DNA of 64,000 bases from Sphingopyxis sp. BE259 (GCF_031457495.1 NZ_JAVDWM010000001.1:3088001-3152000); one strand, 5' to 3'. Numbered from the stretch's first letter, positions 11,228-19,535 are shown. Translations and numbers: made by a program. The notes: a model not told the origin generated them from the sequence alone.

Positions 11228-11995
11228 TCATTTGCAGGTGACCGAACCCGATCCCATCTGGCGCGACGAACATTTCGCGCCGCCACCCAGCGTCACGTCA
11301 CCCGACCCCATGATGCTGACATCGGCGGCGCCGGTCGCCTGCGCCTCGACATTGCCCGACCCGGTGACCGACACTTCAAGCGTCTCGGCGACCAAGCCGT
11401 CGGCGTCGATGTCGCCCGATCCGGTCACGCTATATTCGCCCGCGCCGACCGTCCCGCCGCCGATTTCGATGTCGCCCGAACCCGACACGCTGACGTCGGC
11501 GCGCTTGCCGGTCAGCTTGGCGATCTTGAGGTCGCCCGACCCGGTGACCGCGGCCTCGACCGCGTCGCCTTCGACGCTGTCGGCGTCGATCGTTGCCGAC
11601 CCGGTCAGGCGCACGCCGGTGAGGCGCGGCATGGTGATGGTGATTTCGACGTCGTCGTCGTCGCGGTCCGAAAAGCTGAAGCCTTCGCGTTTGCGCCCGA
11701 TCGACAGCGTCGGGCCGTCGACCGCGATCTCCAGCCGGTCAAGGATCGCCTGCGGGCCCTTGGCGCTGATCGAAAACGCATCGCCCTGGCGAATGGTGAC
11801 ATCGTCGGGGCCGGCGACCTTGACCTCGGTAAAGCCGGTCAGCGCGTAGGCTTTGGTGGCGGCTGGACCGGGATCGGCAGACCCTGTCGCCTCGCCCTTG
11901 CCCGACTGGTCACCGTCCTTGCGGTCGGCGCCGTTACAGGCAGAGACCGTCATCGCCAGGGCCAGCGGCAAAACCGCCATCGTCCAGTTACGCAT
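11228..11995 (-). CDS. GIN-domain (DUF2807) lipoprotein
   Basis: 255 residues. The start at 11995 is fixed by the ribosome site AAAGGAG nine bases upstream and by the signal that follows; MTVSACNG is a lipobox, so Cys20 would be lipidated. The mature part begins with a charged linker and then a beta-helix in which GSGD/GSGN recurs about every 19-20 residues (TGSATIDAD, TGSGDLKIAK, SGSGDIEIGG, TGSGDIDADG, TGSGNVEAQ, MGSGDVTLGG). That regular register is the GIN fold seen directly. Two C-terminal Cys (AKCSS, VTCK) as in its neighbour. First gene of a two-gene unit with its own promoter at about 12020-12048. Confidence 0.87.
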   Translation of the reverse strand: MRNWTMAVLPLALAMTVSACNGADRKDGDQSGKGEATGSADPGPAATKAYALTGFTEVKVAGPDDVTIRQGDAFSISAKGPQAILDRLEIAVDGPTLSIGRKREGFSFSDRDDDDVEITITMPRLTGVRLTGSATIDADSVEGDAVEAAVTGSGDLKIAKLTGKRADVSVSGSGDIEIGGGTVGAGEYSVTGSGDIDADGLVAETLEVSVTGSGNVEAQATGAADVSIMGSGDVTLGGGAKCSSRQMGSGSVTCK

Positions 11996-12019
11996 CGCAA
12001 TTCTCCTTTGTGTATTGCT

Positions 12020-12048
12020 TGTATAACACACAACGGAGAGGCTGTCCA
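12020..12048 (-). promoter_or_regulatory. Sigma70-type promoter with overlapping dyad for the GIN pair
   Basis: Read on the minus strand: TGGACA, 17 bases, TATACA, about 25 bases ahead of the GIN lipoprotein start. An imperfect dyad TGTGTTAT-N6-AATACACA overlaps and follows the -10 box (about 12009-12030), a likely operator; which regulator binds is unknown. Confidence 0.5.
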
Positions 12049-12054
12049 GCGATC

Positions 12055-12705
12055 CTACCAGCGCAGCAGCGGCGCCAGCAGCACCCGGCCCGCTATCCCC
12101 GACAGCGCGACCGCCAGCCCGTGCCACAGCGCAATATGGATCATGTCGTTTGATGCACAGTGCAGCGCCACGATCGTCGCCCCGGCGGCGCCCGCCGCGA
12201 TGCCGATCACCCATCCGGCGCGGGTCGGCGACGTCGGCGCCCCGGCTTTCAGCCACGCGAACAGTGCCGCGGCGACGCCAAGCCCCGCAAATACGCCCTG
12301 CATCAGGCAATGCAGGCCATTTTCGGGGTGCGCCGCCGCCATCGCCGCATGGCCGTCGTCCATCGCCATCACCAGCGCCGATAACGGCAGGGCGAGCGCC
12401 GCGAGCCCCGCCCAGCGCCAGCCGTTATAATCGCGGCCAACCCCCGGCAATCCCATCCGCAGCGCGCTCCAAGCCGCGGCGACACCCAGGGCGACGATCA
12501 GCCAGAAGGCGAGCAACGGCAGCGGCGGCATCATCGCGCCCTCGGCCAGATCGTGCCGAGGGCCACCGAATAGCAGCAGTAAAGCGGCGCCAGCGAGCCA
12601 TCCACCGGCAACCCATAGCGATCCGCGTGCCACCCGGCGCGGGCGCACCGGTTCCAGCTCTTCGGTCAGGCCGTCGATCAGGCTGTCGATCGATGCTTCG
12701 GTCAT
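12055..12705 (-). CDS. nrsF: NrsF family anti-sigma factor (DUF1109)
   Basis: 216 residues from the ATG at 12705, two bases after the sigF stop. A short cytoplasmic N-terminus (MTEASIDSLIDGLTEELEPV) is followed by six hydrophobic segments. Two Cys, in NGLHCLMQG and VALHCASND, match the paired cysteines of NrsF proteins that sense metal or redox stress and hold SigF at the membrane. A TTG five codons upstream would overlap sigF but is less likely. Last gene of the bufferin operon, so it gives negative feedback. Confidence 0.85.
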   Translation of the reverse strand: MTEASIDSLIDGLTEELEPVRPRRVARGSLWVAGGWLAGAALLLLFGGPRHDLAEGAMMPPLPLLAFWLIVALGVAAAWSALRMGLPGVGRDYNGWRWAGLAALALPLSALVMAMDDGHAAMAAAHPENGLHCLMQGVFAGLGVAAALFAWLKAGAPTSPTRAGWVIGIAAGAAGATIVALHCASNDMIHIALWHGLAVALSGIAGRVLLAPLLRW

Positions 12706-12706
12706 G

Positions 12707-13228
12707 TCATTCGCTTTCAATCAATTGCGCGAGCTTTTTCAGCCCGCGGTGGATATTCACTTTCACCAGCGCCTCGCTCTGCCCGCAAATCTGCGATGCT
12801 TCGGCGATCGAGGCGCCCTCGATCTTGACCAGCGTGATCGCCTGCGCCTGTCCCGCGGGAAGGAACGCCAGCATGCGGTCGAGGCTGAGGCGCGCATGGA
12901 CGACCTCGTCCTCGGCCCCGACCGCCGCGTCGCCCTCGCCCAGTTCGACCTCGTCGCGCTGGCGGCGCAACAGGTCGATCCAGCGATAGCGCGCGATTGC
13001 TGCCAGCCAGGGAAGAAACGGACGGCTGTTATCCCAGGTGGCCAGTTTACGATGCATCGACACCAACGTGTCCTGGACCAGATCGTCGATCTGATGCGGC
13101 GCGATGCGGCGCGCGAAATAGCGCGCCAGCCATCGGCGGCTGTCGTTCAGCAGCGCGCGATAGGCGGCGCGGTCGCCGCGCTGCGATGCCGCCATCAACC
13201 GCGCCAGCGAAGGTTCGTCGATGCTCAT
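12707..13228 (-). CDS. sigF: ECF sigma factor SigF
   Basis: 173 residues. Region 2 shows DDLVQDTLVSMHRKL and PWLAAIARYRWIDLLRR; region 4 ends with AEASQICGQSEALVKVNIHRGLKKL. It begins with ATG inside the end of the doxX gene (four-base overlap) and is followed directly by nrsF. In Caulobacter the orthologous SigF turns on bufferin-type operons on heavy-metal stress. A matching promoter lies before bufA at 15590-15615, so the sigma factor would activate its own operon. Confidence 0.9.
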   Translation of the reverse strand: MSIDEPSLARLMAASQRGDRAAYRALLNDSRRWLARYFARRIAPHQIDDLVQDTLVSMHRKLATWDNSRPFLPWLAAIARYRWIDLLRRQRDEVELGEGDAAVGAEDEVVHARLSLDRMLAFLPAGQAQAITLVKIEGASIAEASQICGQSEALVKVNIHRGLKKLAQLIESE

Positions 13229-13680
13229 CTGCGCCGCAGTCTAGCAATGATTGCATCAAGCGAGAACAGCCCGCCGCCGCGCACGATCAGGATCGCCGCC
13301 AGCGCAGCCCACAGCGAATGGACCGGCCACCAGGCGTCGGGAAACACGAAGATCTGGATCACCAGTGTCATCACCAGCAGTGCGCCCGCCGACAACCGCG
13401 TCGCCAAACCCAGCAGCAGCAGGATCGGAAACAGATGTTCGGCATAGGTGGTCAGCGGCACCGCGATAACGGGGTCGAGCGGCAGACCGGAGAACTCCGA
13501 TGCAAACAGATCATATTGGGCCGGGTCGATCTGCAACAAACCGCCCTCGGCCACCTTGGTGCGGCCCGACCGCCAGAACACTCCGGCCAGCGCGATGCGG
13601 ACCAGCAGCAGCGCCGCCGCTTCGGGAATGCGCCCCGCCGCCAGCGCCACCGCGCGATCATAATATGCAGCGATCTTCAT
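13225..13680 (-). CDS. DoxX family membrane protein of bufferin operon
   Basis: 151 residues with four hydrophobic segments and the family-typical LVRIALAGVFWRSGRTKV near residue 27 and YAEHLFPILLLLGLATRLSAGALLVMTL in the second half. DoxX-like proteins are inner-membrane proteins of unclear chemistry and accompany SigF-controlled bufferin operons. It overlaps sigF by four bases and starts three bases after the bufC stop. Confidence 0.85.
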   Translation of the reverse strand: MKIAAYYDRAVALAAGRIPEAAALLLVRIALAGVFWRSGRTKVAEGGLLQIDPAQYDLFASEFSGLPLDPVIAVPLTTYAEHLFPILLLLGLATRLSAGALLVMTLVIQIFVFPDAWWPVHSLWAALAAILIVRGGGLFSLDAIIARLRRR

Positions 13681-13683
13681 CTC

Positions 13684-14379
13684 TCAAACCCTCTCGAATG
13701 CCCCAGCGGCGATCAGCGCCGCGATGGCAGCACCACCTTCGGGATGGTGTTCGACGAGATGCGCGATGAGGTTACCGAGCGGCGATATTTCGCGCGCCAG
13801 ATCGAGCACCGCGGCGTCGGCGGCATCGATCGCCAGCACCCGCACATCGGCATCGGGCCGCACCACGAGCAGCGCGCGCGCGCCGGGCGAAAAGCGCGGA
13901 TCGACCAGCGGCGCGGCGGCGCGTGACAGCGTCACGGTGCGGACCGCCGGGTGACGCCGCACCGCCAGCGCCAACAGACCCGCTCCGCTCAGCCCGTCGA
14001 GATCGGCAAGCGCCAGTGCGGCGGCATCGGCGGCATGATAGCTTTCCAGCCACGCCCATTCGGCACGCGCCAGATCGGCGGCGACCGGATCGGCGAGCCA
14101 GTCGGGAAAGCCCGCCCCGATCTGTGCCAGCAACCGGCGCTGTGCGCCGCCGACATCGATGAAGGCGCGGGACACGCGGTTGAACTCGGCGGCACCCAGA
14201 TGGTCGCGGGTGCGCGGAAATGTGTCCTCGAGCGCGATCAGCCGCGCGTGCGAGATGGTGTTGGCATGGACCCGCAGTCCGCGCAGCACCGCAGCACTAT
14301 CGCCCGCGAACACATCCGCAGGCAGATGGTCGGGGCCGCGCAGCAACGTCGCGGTGATCGCCGCCTGGTCCTCAAGCAT
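13684..14379 (-). CDS. bufC: BufC-like partner protein (DUF2063)
   Basis: 231 residues. The N-terminal half carries the DUF2063 'putative DNA-binding' domain pattern (VHANTISHARLIALEDTFPRT and WLADPVAADLARAEWAWLESYHA), and the C-terminal half ends in a winged-helix-like segment (LIAHLVEHHPEGGAAIAALIAAGAFERV). In bufferin and methanobactin systems this protein pairs with the DUF692 enzyme and helps hold the precursor peptide. It overlaps bufB by eight bases. DNA binding is not expected in this setting. Confidence 0.87.
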   Translation of the reverse strand: MLEDQAAITATLLRGPDHLPADVFAGDSAAVLRGLRVHANTISHARLIALEDTFPRTRDHLGAAEFNRVSRAFIDVGGAQRRLLAQIGAGFPDWLADPVAADLARAEWAWLESYHAADAAALALADLDGLSGAGLLALAVRRHPAVRTVTLSRAAAPLVDPRFSPGARALLVVRPDADVRVLAIDAADAAVLDLAREISPLGNLIAHLVEHHPEGGAAIAALIAAGAFERV

Positions 14380-15238
14380 CGACCGCCTCGTGGGCGAGCA
14401 GCGCGTCGGCCTTGGTCACCTCGGCCATCAGCGTCGCATGGTCCGGAACATCGCTGTCCCATTCGATCAGCACCGGTTTCGGACCGGAGCCGCGCAGGAA
14501 CGCCGTGAGCAGATCCCAGCAGCTGTCACGCACCGCCGACCCATGGTCGTCGATCGCGATCGCGCCGCCCATGTCGTCATCCTTACGGCTATGCCCCGCG
14601 ACATGGACTTCGCCGACCAGCACCGGATCGAAAGCGGCGAGCCATGACGCCGGATCGCGTCCCAGGTTGAACGCCGAAACCTCGACATTGTTGATGTCGA
14701 GCAACAGTCCGCACCCGCTGCGGCGGCACAGTTCATGGAGGAAATCGACCTCGTCCCAGTCGTCCTTGGCATAAGCGAGGTAGCGCGAAGGATTTTCGAT
14801 CAATATCGCGCGGCCCAGCCGGTCCTGCACCCGGCCCACCTCGCGCACAAAATGGTCGAGCGCGGCATGGCTGTATGGGATCGGCAGCAGGTCGGGGAAT
14901 TTGTCGTCGGGGCCGTTGCTCCAGCTCAGATGATCGGACACCATCGCGGGTTCGTATCGCGCACATAGCGCCGCCAAGGCTTCCAACTCGGCGCAATCGA
15001 CCCCGGTCGCCGACCCCAGCGACAGGCCGACCGAATGAAAACTCAGCGGCATATGCGCCGCCATCGCAGTCAGCCAGCGATGGGGAGGCCCGCCTGCGCC
15101 GAAGTAATTTTGGGGATGAACTTCGACCCAGGCGGGCGGGGCACCCCGCTCCGCCGCCGCCAGCACGTCGGCATAATGTTCGGGTTTCAACCCGAAGCCG
15201 GCGCGCTGCGGCAAGTCGCGGAGCGGGCGGGGGGGCAC
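14372..15238 (-). CDS. bufB: BufB, DUF692 multinuclear iron peptide-modifying enzyme
   Basis: 288 residues of the MbnB/DUF692 TIM-barrel family. Metal-ligand stretches are all present: EVHPQNYF near residue 40, SFHSVGLSLG near 67, VSDHLSW near 100, LIENPSRYL near 148, LLDINNV near 180, VGEVHVAGH near 210, DDHG near 229 and LIEWDSD near 256. The family uses two or three iron ions and oxygen to turn cysteines of a precursor peptide into thiooxazole or oxazolone groups. GTG start six bases after the bufA stop; RAGFGLKPEHY is the conserved N-terminus. The ribosome site GAGG is unusually close (3 bases), so coupling with bufA translation is likely. Confidence 0.92.
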   Translation of the reverse strand: MPPRPLRDLPQRAGFGLKPEHYADVLAAAERGAPPAWVEVHPQNYFGAGGPPHRWLTAMAAHMPLSFHSVGLSLGSATGVDCAELEALAALCARYEPAMVSDHLSWSNGPDDKFPDLLPIPYSHAALDHFVREVGRVQDRLGRAILIENPSRYLAYAKDDWDEVDFLHELCRRSGCGLLLDINNVEVSAFNLGRDPASWLAAFDPVLVGEVHVAGHSRKDDDMGGAIAIDDHGSAVRDSCWDLLTAFLRGSGPKPVLIEWDSDVPDHATLMAEVTKADALLAHEAVDA

Positions 15239-15243
15239 TTGCC

Positions 15244-15537
15244 TCAGCTCTTTTTGGCGACCGGCTTGGCATTGCCCTTGTGCGCGGCCAGCGTGCCGCC
15301 CATCTTGACGCAGCTGCCCTTGTCGACATTTTTCCAGGCGTTGCCCTGATAATCGACCGTCGAGGTGCCGGCGCAGCTGGTGCCCGGACCGGCGGCGCAG
15401 TCATTCTTGCCCTTCAGCGACACGCCATAGCATTTTTCCTTGGCGCCATCGGCGGCGACGGCGGGGACAGCCACCGCACCGGCGGCCATGGCGAGGACGG
15501 CGGAGGCGGCGAGCGACAGTTTCAGGTTATTCGACAT
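15244..15537 (-). CDS. bufA: BufA-type bufferin precursor peptide (DUF2282)
   Basis: 97 residues: a signal peptide (residues 1-29, ending AVAVPAVAA) and a core with four Cys: Cys36 (KCYG), Cys47 (NDCAAG), Cys55 (TSCAGT) and Cys76 (GSCVKMGG), the classical DUF2282 pattern. In Caulobacter bufferins, BufB/BufC convert two core cysteines to thiooxazoles and the exported product binds copper. The start at 15537 gives the signal peptide directly. A basic C-terminal tail ([13 protein letters not shown]) follows the last Cys. First gene of the operon, behind a SigF promoter. Confidence 0.93.
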   Translation of the reverse strand: MSNNLKLSLAASAVLAMAAGAVAVPAVAADGAKEKCYGVSLKGKNDCAAGPGTSCAGTSTVDYQGNAWKNVDKGSCVKMGGTLAAHKGNAKPVAKKS

Positions 15538-15589
15538 GATGGATACTCCCTTGGAAATGAGTGATGCGGGGGATGGCATCGACAAGGGT

Positions 15590-15615
15590 TTCGCGGGGTC
15601 GCGCGCAAAGGTTAC
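15590..15615 (-). promoter_or_regulatory. SigF-type promoter of the bufferin operon
   Basis: Minus strand reads GTAACC, 16 bases, CGAA. This is an exact match to the SigF consensus I recall from Caulobacter. It gives a leader of about 45 bases to the bufA ATG, with AAGGGAG eight to nine bases before the start. Confidence 0.75.
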
Positions 15616-15698
15616 GCATCGCACCAGCCGCCGCGCCATTTTGTCGCCACCTTCGGCGCGCAGGGGCGGCTTTTGCGATTAGGGCCGGAAAGCAGATC

Positions 15699-16175
15699 AT
15701 GAGCGTAGCGTTTCGCCGCGAAGGCGACGACGAGCATAAGGAACCCGAATTCGAGCTGCCCATCGCGGTCGGCCCGAACTGGGTCACGCCGCGCGGCTTG
15801 CGGCTGCTCGGCGAAGCGGTCGCGCGGATCGAGGCCGAGATCGCGGCAACCGGCGACGACGAAGCGCGCAAGAAATTGCAGCGCCGCCTGCGCTATTTCC
15901 ACACCCGCCAAGCGACCGCTGACGTCCAGGCGTCGCCCGCGCACGGCAGCGTCGGCATCGGCAGCCGTGTCACCTATCGGCTGAACAAGGCGGAGAAGAC
16001 GATCACCATCGTTGGCGGCGACGAAGCCGATCCGGCGCGTGGCTCGATCGCCTTTTCGGCCCCGCTCGCCCGCGCGCTGATGGGCGCCGAGGTTGGCGAG
16101 AACGTCGAATATCAGGACCGCGAGGATGCCATCACGATCGTGGCGGTCGAAACCGATCCGGAGACGCAGGCATGA
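15699..16175 (+). CDS. GreA/GreB family transcription factor-like protein
   Basis: 158 residues. The C-terminal half (VGIGSRVTYRLNKAEKTITIVGGDEADPARGSIAFSAP onward, cut here by description) is the GreA/GreB C-terminal domain with its GEN-V motif near VGENVEYQDR. The N-terminal half (EAVARIEAEIAAT, EARKKLQRRLRYFHTR) can form the coiled coil, though shorter than in GreA. It is therefore a Gre-like or Rnk-like factor acting at the RNA polymerase secondary channel. It is divergent from bufA and overlaps the next gene as ATGA. Confidence 0.8.
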   Translation: MSVAFRREGDDEHKEPEFELPIAVGPNWVTPRGLRLLGEAVARIEAEIAATGDDEARKKLQRRLRYFHTRQATADVQASPAHGSVGIGSRVTYRLNKAEKTITIVGGDEADPARGSIAFSAPLARALMGAEVGENVEYQDREDAITIVAVETDPETQA

Positions 16176-16351
16176 AAGACAAGTTCGAACGCCACAAACA
16201 GCCGTGGACCCCCGCCGAAATCGACAAGCTGCACACGCTGGCCAAAAAGGGCATGGCGTTGAAAGCCATCGCCAAGGCGCTGACGCGCAGCGAGGAATCG
16301 GTGAAGGTGCGCGCCAAGGCCGACGGACTGTCGATCGCCAAGCTGCACTGA
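16172..16351 (+). CDS. Small SANT/Myb-like protein, 59 residues
   Basis: 59 codons starting at the ATG that overlaps the Gre-like stop (ATGA). The protein reads MKDKFERHKQPWTPAEIDKL at the start, then an alanine-lysine helix and TRSEESVKVRAKADGLSI: one tryptophan and a helix-turn-helix shape as in SANT/Myb-like or homeodomain-like folds. Highly basic. The coupling suggests it works with the Gre-like factor in transcription; this is inference. No signal peptide. Confidence 0.75.
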   Translation: MKDKFERHKQPWTPAEIDKLHTLAKKGMALKAIAKALTRSEESVKVRAKADGLSIAKLH

Positions 16352-16358
16352 CACGCTC

Positions 16359-17537
16359 ATGTCCGCGAATGAATTTGACGTCATCATATTGGGCGCCGGC
16401 GCGGCAGGGCTGATGTGCGCCGCGATCGCGGGGCAACGCGGGCGGCGCGTCTTGCTGCTCGACCATGCCGATCAGGTGGGCAAGAAGATCCTGATTTCGG
16501 GCGGCGGGCGCTGCAACTTCACCAATGTGAACGCCGCGCCCGATCGCTTCCTGTCGGCCAACCCGCATTTCGCCAAATCGGCGCTGGCGCGCTACACCCC
16601 CGCCGACTTCATCGCGCTCGTCGACCGCCATGGCATCGCCTATCACGAGAAAACGCTGGGCCAGCTGTTCTGCGACGGGTCGGCGAAACAGATCGTCGCG
16701 ATGCTGCTGGCGGAGTGCGCCAAGGGCGGCATCGATGTCCGCACCGGTCAGCCGGTCGGCGCGGTCACCCACGCCGACGGCAAATTCGCGGTGCGGTTCG
16801 GTGATCAGCAATTTGCGGCCACCAGTTTGGTCATCGCCACCGGCGGACCGTCGATCCCGCAAATGGGCGCAACCGGCTTCGCATATGACCTCGCGCGCCA
16901 GTTCGGCCTCAAGGTCGTCGAACCGCGCCCGGCGCTAGTCCCGCTGACGCTGGGCGGCGATGATGTGCTGTTCCGCGAACTGTCGGGTATAGCCGCGCCG
17001 GTCGAGGCGCGCGCGGGCAAGGCGGCGTTTCGCGAGGCGGCGCTCTTCACGCACCGCGGCCTGTCCGGCCCGGCGATTTTGCAGGTCAGCAGCTATTGGC
17101 GGCATGGCGAACCGGTGACGATCGACCTGTTGCCCGATGCGCCAGACGGCTGGCTGCTCGACGCCAAGCGGAGCCGCCCGCGCGCCACGCTGCGCGCCGC
17201 GCTTGGCGCGATGCTCCCCGACCGGCTCGCCGAAACCCTCGCCGAGCGCCTCGCGCTGCCCGGCGAACTCGCAGCGCAAACCGACCGCAAGCTCGCCGAA
17301 GCCGAGTCGCAGCTTGCCCGCTGGATTTTCCGCCCCAACGGCACCGAAGGTTTCGCGAAAGCCGAGGTCACCGTCGGCGGAATTTCGACCGCCAACCTGT
17401 CATCGCAAACAATGATGGCCAAAACCGTTCCAAACCTCTATGCGGTCGGCGAGGCCGTAGATGTCACAGGGTGGTTAGGCGGCTATAATTTTCAATGGGC
17501 CTGGGCTAGCGGACACGCTGCCGGACAGGTGATTTAA
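16359..17537 (+). CDS. BaiN/HI0933-type flavoprotein
   Basis: 392 residues. The N-terminal FAD motif is VIILGAGAAGLMCA (residues 7-20), followed by GKKILISGGGRCNFTN, the fingerprint of the HI0933/BaiN family, and ends with AVGEAVDVTGWLGGYNFQWAWASG, the conserved C-terminal FAD contact. A soluble FAD enzyme; most members lack a known substrate, and some act on bile-acid or tRNA-related compounds. It follows the SANT-like gene by seven bases. Confidence 0.9.
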   Translation: MSANEFDVIILGAGAAGLMCAAIAGQRGRRVLLLDHADQVGKKILISGGGRCNFTNVNAAPDRFLSANPHFAKSALARYTPADFIALVDRHGIAYHEKTLGQLFCDGSAKQIVAMLLAECAKGGIDVRTGQPVGAVTHADGKFAVRFGDQQFAATSLVIATGGPSIPQMGATGFAYDLARQFGLKVVEPRPALVPLTLGGDDVLFRELSGIAAPVEARAGKAAFREAALFTHRGLSGPAILQVSSYWRHGEPVTIDLLPDAPDGWLLDAKRSRPRATLRAALGAMLPDRLAETLAERLALPGELAAQTDRKLAEAESQLARWIFRPNGTEGFAKAEVTVGGISTANLSSQTMMAKTVPNLYAVGEAVDVTGWLGGYNFQWAWASGHAAGQVI

Positions 17538-17602
17538 GCCCATTGAGCCCCTTCTGTCGGCCTGCCACCGCACCGGTGGCCGCCTCTATTATTGAGATAA
17601 AA

Positions 17603-19453
17603 ATGCCTTTCGAAAATCTTTCCCCCGTCCTTTCGGACGCCCTTGTCGCGCGCGGCTATGAGGCACTCACCCCCGTCCAGACGCAAGTCACCGAATCGGA
17701 AGCCAAGGGCCGCGATCTGCTCGTCTCCGCCCAGACCGGCTCGGGCAAGACCGTCGCCTTCGGCCTCGCGATGGCCGACGAACTGATCGAGGATGGCCGC
17801 CTTCCCTTTGCGACCTCGCCGCTCGCGCTGATCATCGCGCCGACCCGCGAACTCGCGCTGCAGGTCAGCCGCGAACTTAGCTGGCTCTATGCCAAGGCCG
17901 GGGCGCGCATCGCGACCTGCGTTGGCGGCATGGACGCCAGCAAGGAACGCCGCGCACTCGGCCAGGGCGTGCAGATCGTCGTCGGCACTCCGGGGCGCCT
18001 GCGCGATCACCTCGAACGCGGCGCGCTCGACCTCACTGCGCTCCGCGTCGCGGTGCTCGACGAAGCCGACGAAATGCTCGACATGGGCTTTCGCGACGAC
18101 CTTGAGGAAATCCTCGACGGCACCCCCGCGACGCGCCGCACGCTTTTGTTCTCGGCGACGCTGCCGAAACCGATCGTCCAGCTCGCCAAACGGTATCAGC
18201 AGGATGCACTGCGTATCTCGACCGTCGGTGAGGACCGCGGCCATGGCGACATCGCCTATCAGGCGGTGACCGTCGCGCCCGCCGACATCGAGGGCGCGGT
18301 GGTCAACCTGCTGCGCCTGCACGACGCCGAGACCGCGATGCTGTTCTGCGCGACGCGCGACAATGTCCGCCGTCTTCACGCCAGCCTGGTCGAGCGCGGT
18401 TTCGCCGCCGTCGCGCTGTCGGGCGAGCACAGCCAGAATGAGCGCAACGCCGCGCTGCAGGCGCTCCGCGACCGCCGCGCCAAGGTGTGCGTTGCGACCG
18501 ACGTCGCCGCCCGCGGCATCGATCTGCCGACGCTCAGCCTGGTCATCCACGTCGAAATTCCCCGCGACGCCGAAGCCCTCCAGCACCGTTCGGGCCGCAC
18601 CGGGCGTGCGGGCAAAAAGGGCACCGCGGTCATCATCGTCCCCTATCCCCGCCGCCGCCGCGTTGACGGCATGCTGCGCGGCGCGCGGATCGAGGCCGAG
18701 TGGATGGACGCCCCGACCGCCGCCGACGTGCGCAAGCGCGATCAGGAACGGCTGATGGAAAAATTGCTCACCACCGTCGAGCATGAACCCGAGGATATCG
18801 AACTCGCGCAGCGCCTGATGGCCGAGCGCACCCCCGAGAATATCGCCGCCTCGCTGGTTCAGATGCACCGGGCGCTGATGCCGCCGCCCGAAGACCTGAT
18901 CGACAACAGCGCCCGTGGCCGCGAATCCGGCGGACGCCCCGAGCGCGGCGAACGCTTCGAACGGCCCGACCGCGGCAGTGCCGACCACCGCGAAGGGTTC
19001 GAGGACAGCGTCTGGTTCCGTCTGAACATCGGGCGCCACCAAAATGCCGACCCGCGCTGGATCCTGCCCCTGCTGTGCCGCCGCGGCCACGTCAGCAAGA
19101 ACGAGATCGGCGCGATCCGCATCGGTCCCAAGGAAACGATGTTCAATATCCCGCGCGCGATCGCCGATCGCTTTGCCGAGGCGGTGGTACGCAGCGCCAA
19201 TGAAGATGGCGAGGACGACAGCGGCGTGGCGATCACCCCCGCCCCCGACGGCCCGACCTATCCGCCGCGCCGCGATAAGGGCGGGCATGGCGGCGGCCAT
19301 TCGGGCGACCGTGCGCCCCGCGCTACGCTGGGGCGTGCACCCGGCGGCGACCGCGCAGGTCCGCGCGGGCCGCGTGGCCCCGGCGGCCCGGGCGGCAACG
19401 ACCGCTACAAACCCAAGCCCTTCGGCCAGCGCAGCCCGCGCCGCCCGAAATAA
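17603..19453 (+). CDS. DEAD-box RNA helicase with DbpA domain
   Basis: 616 residues. All helicase motifs are visible: Q motif near YEALTPVQTQ, Walker A AQTGSGKT, PTREL, TPGRL, DEAD in VLDEADEMLDMG, SAT, VATDVAARGID and HRSGRTGRAGKKG. A DbpA-type RNA-binding domain follows at about 465-540 (FRLNIGRHQNADPRWILPLL, GAIRIGPKETMFNIP), then a Gly/Arg-rich disordered tail (GRAPGGDRAGPRGPRGPGGP). Acts in ribosome assembly or cold adaptation. The ATG at 17603 was chosen over one 20 codons upstream because homology begins there. Confidence 0.93.
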   Translation: MPFENLSPVLSDALVARGYEALTPVQTQVTESEAKGRDLLVSAQTGSGKTVAFGLAMADELIEDGRLPFATSPLALIIAPTRELALQVSRELSWLYAKAGARIATCVGGMDASKERRALGQGVQIVVGTPGRLRDHLERGALDLTALRVAVLDEADEMLDMGFRDDLEEILDGTPATRRTLLFSATLPKPIVQLAKRYQQDALRISTVGEDRGHGDIAYQAVTVAPADIEGAVVNLLRLHDAETAMLFCATRDNVRRLHASLVERGFAAVALSGEHSQNERNAALQALRDRRAKVCVATDVAARGIDLPTLSLVIHVEIPRDAEALQHRSGRTGRAGKKGTAVIIVPYPRRRRVDGMLRGARIEAEWMDAPTAADVRKRDQERLMEKLLTTVEHEPEDIELAQRLMAERTPENIAASLVQMHRALMPPPEDLIDNSARGRESGGRPERGERFERPDRGSADHREGFEDSVWFRLNIGRHQNADPRWILPLLCRRGHVSKNEIGAIRIGPKETMFNIPRAIADRFAEAVVRSANEDGEDDSGVAITPAPDGPTYPPRRDKGGHGGGHSGDRAPRATLGRAPGGDRAGPRGPRGPGGPGGNDRYKPKPFGQRSPRRPK

Positions 19454-19460
19454 CGTCTCG

Positions 19461-19535
19461 CCATTGCAAGCGCAGCGAAGCAATCCAGAGCGGTTTACGC
19501 CAGCTTTGGATTGCTTCGCTGCGCTCGCAATGACG
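19461..19535. repeat. Intergenic inverted repeat, GCGCAGCGAAGCAATCC family
   Basis: Arms CATTGCAAGCGCAGCGAAGC and GCTTCGCTGCGCTCGCAATG close on a loop with GAGCGGTTTACGCC; long enough to act as a terminator-like hairpin between the helicase and qor genes. A second copy lies at 55894. Confidence 0.88.
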
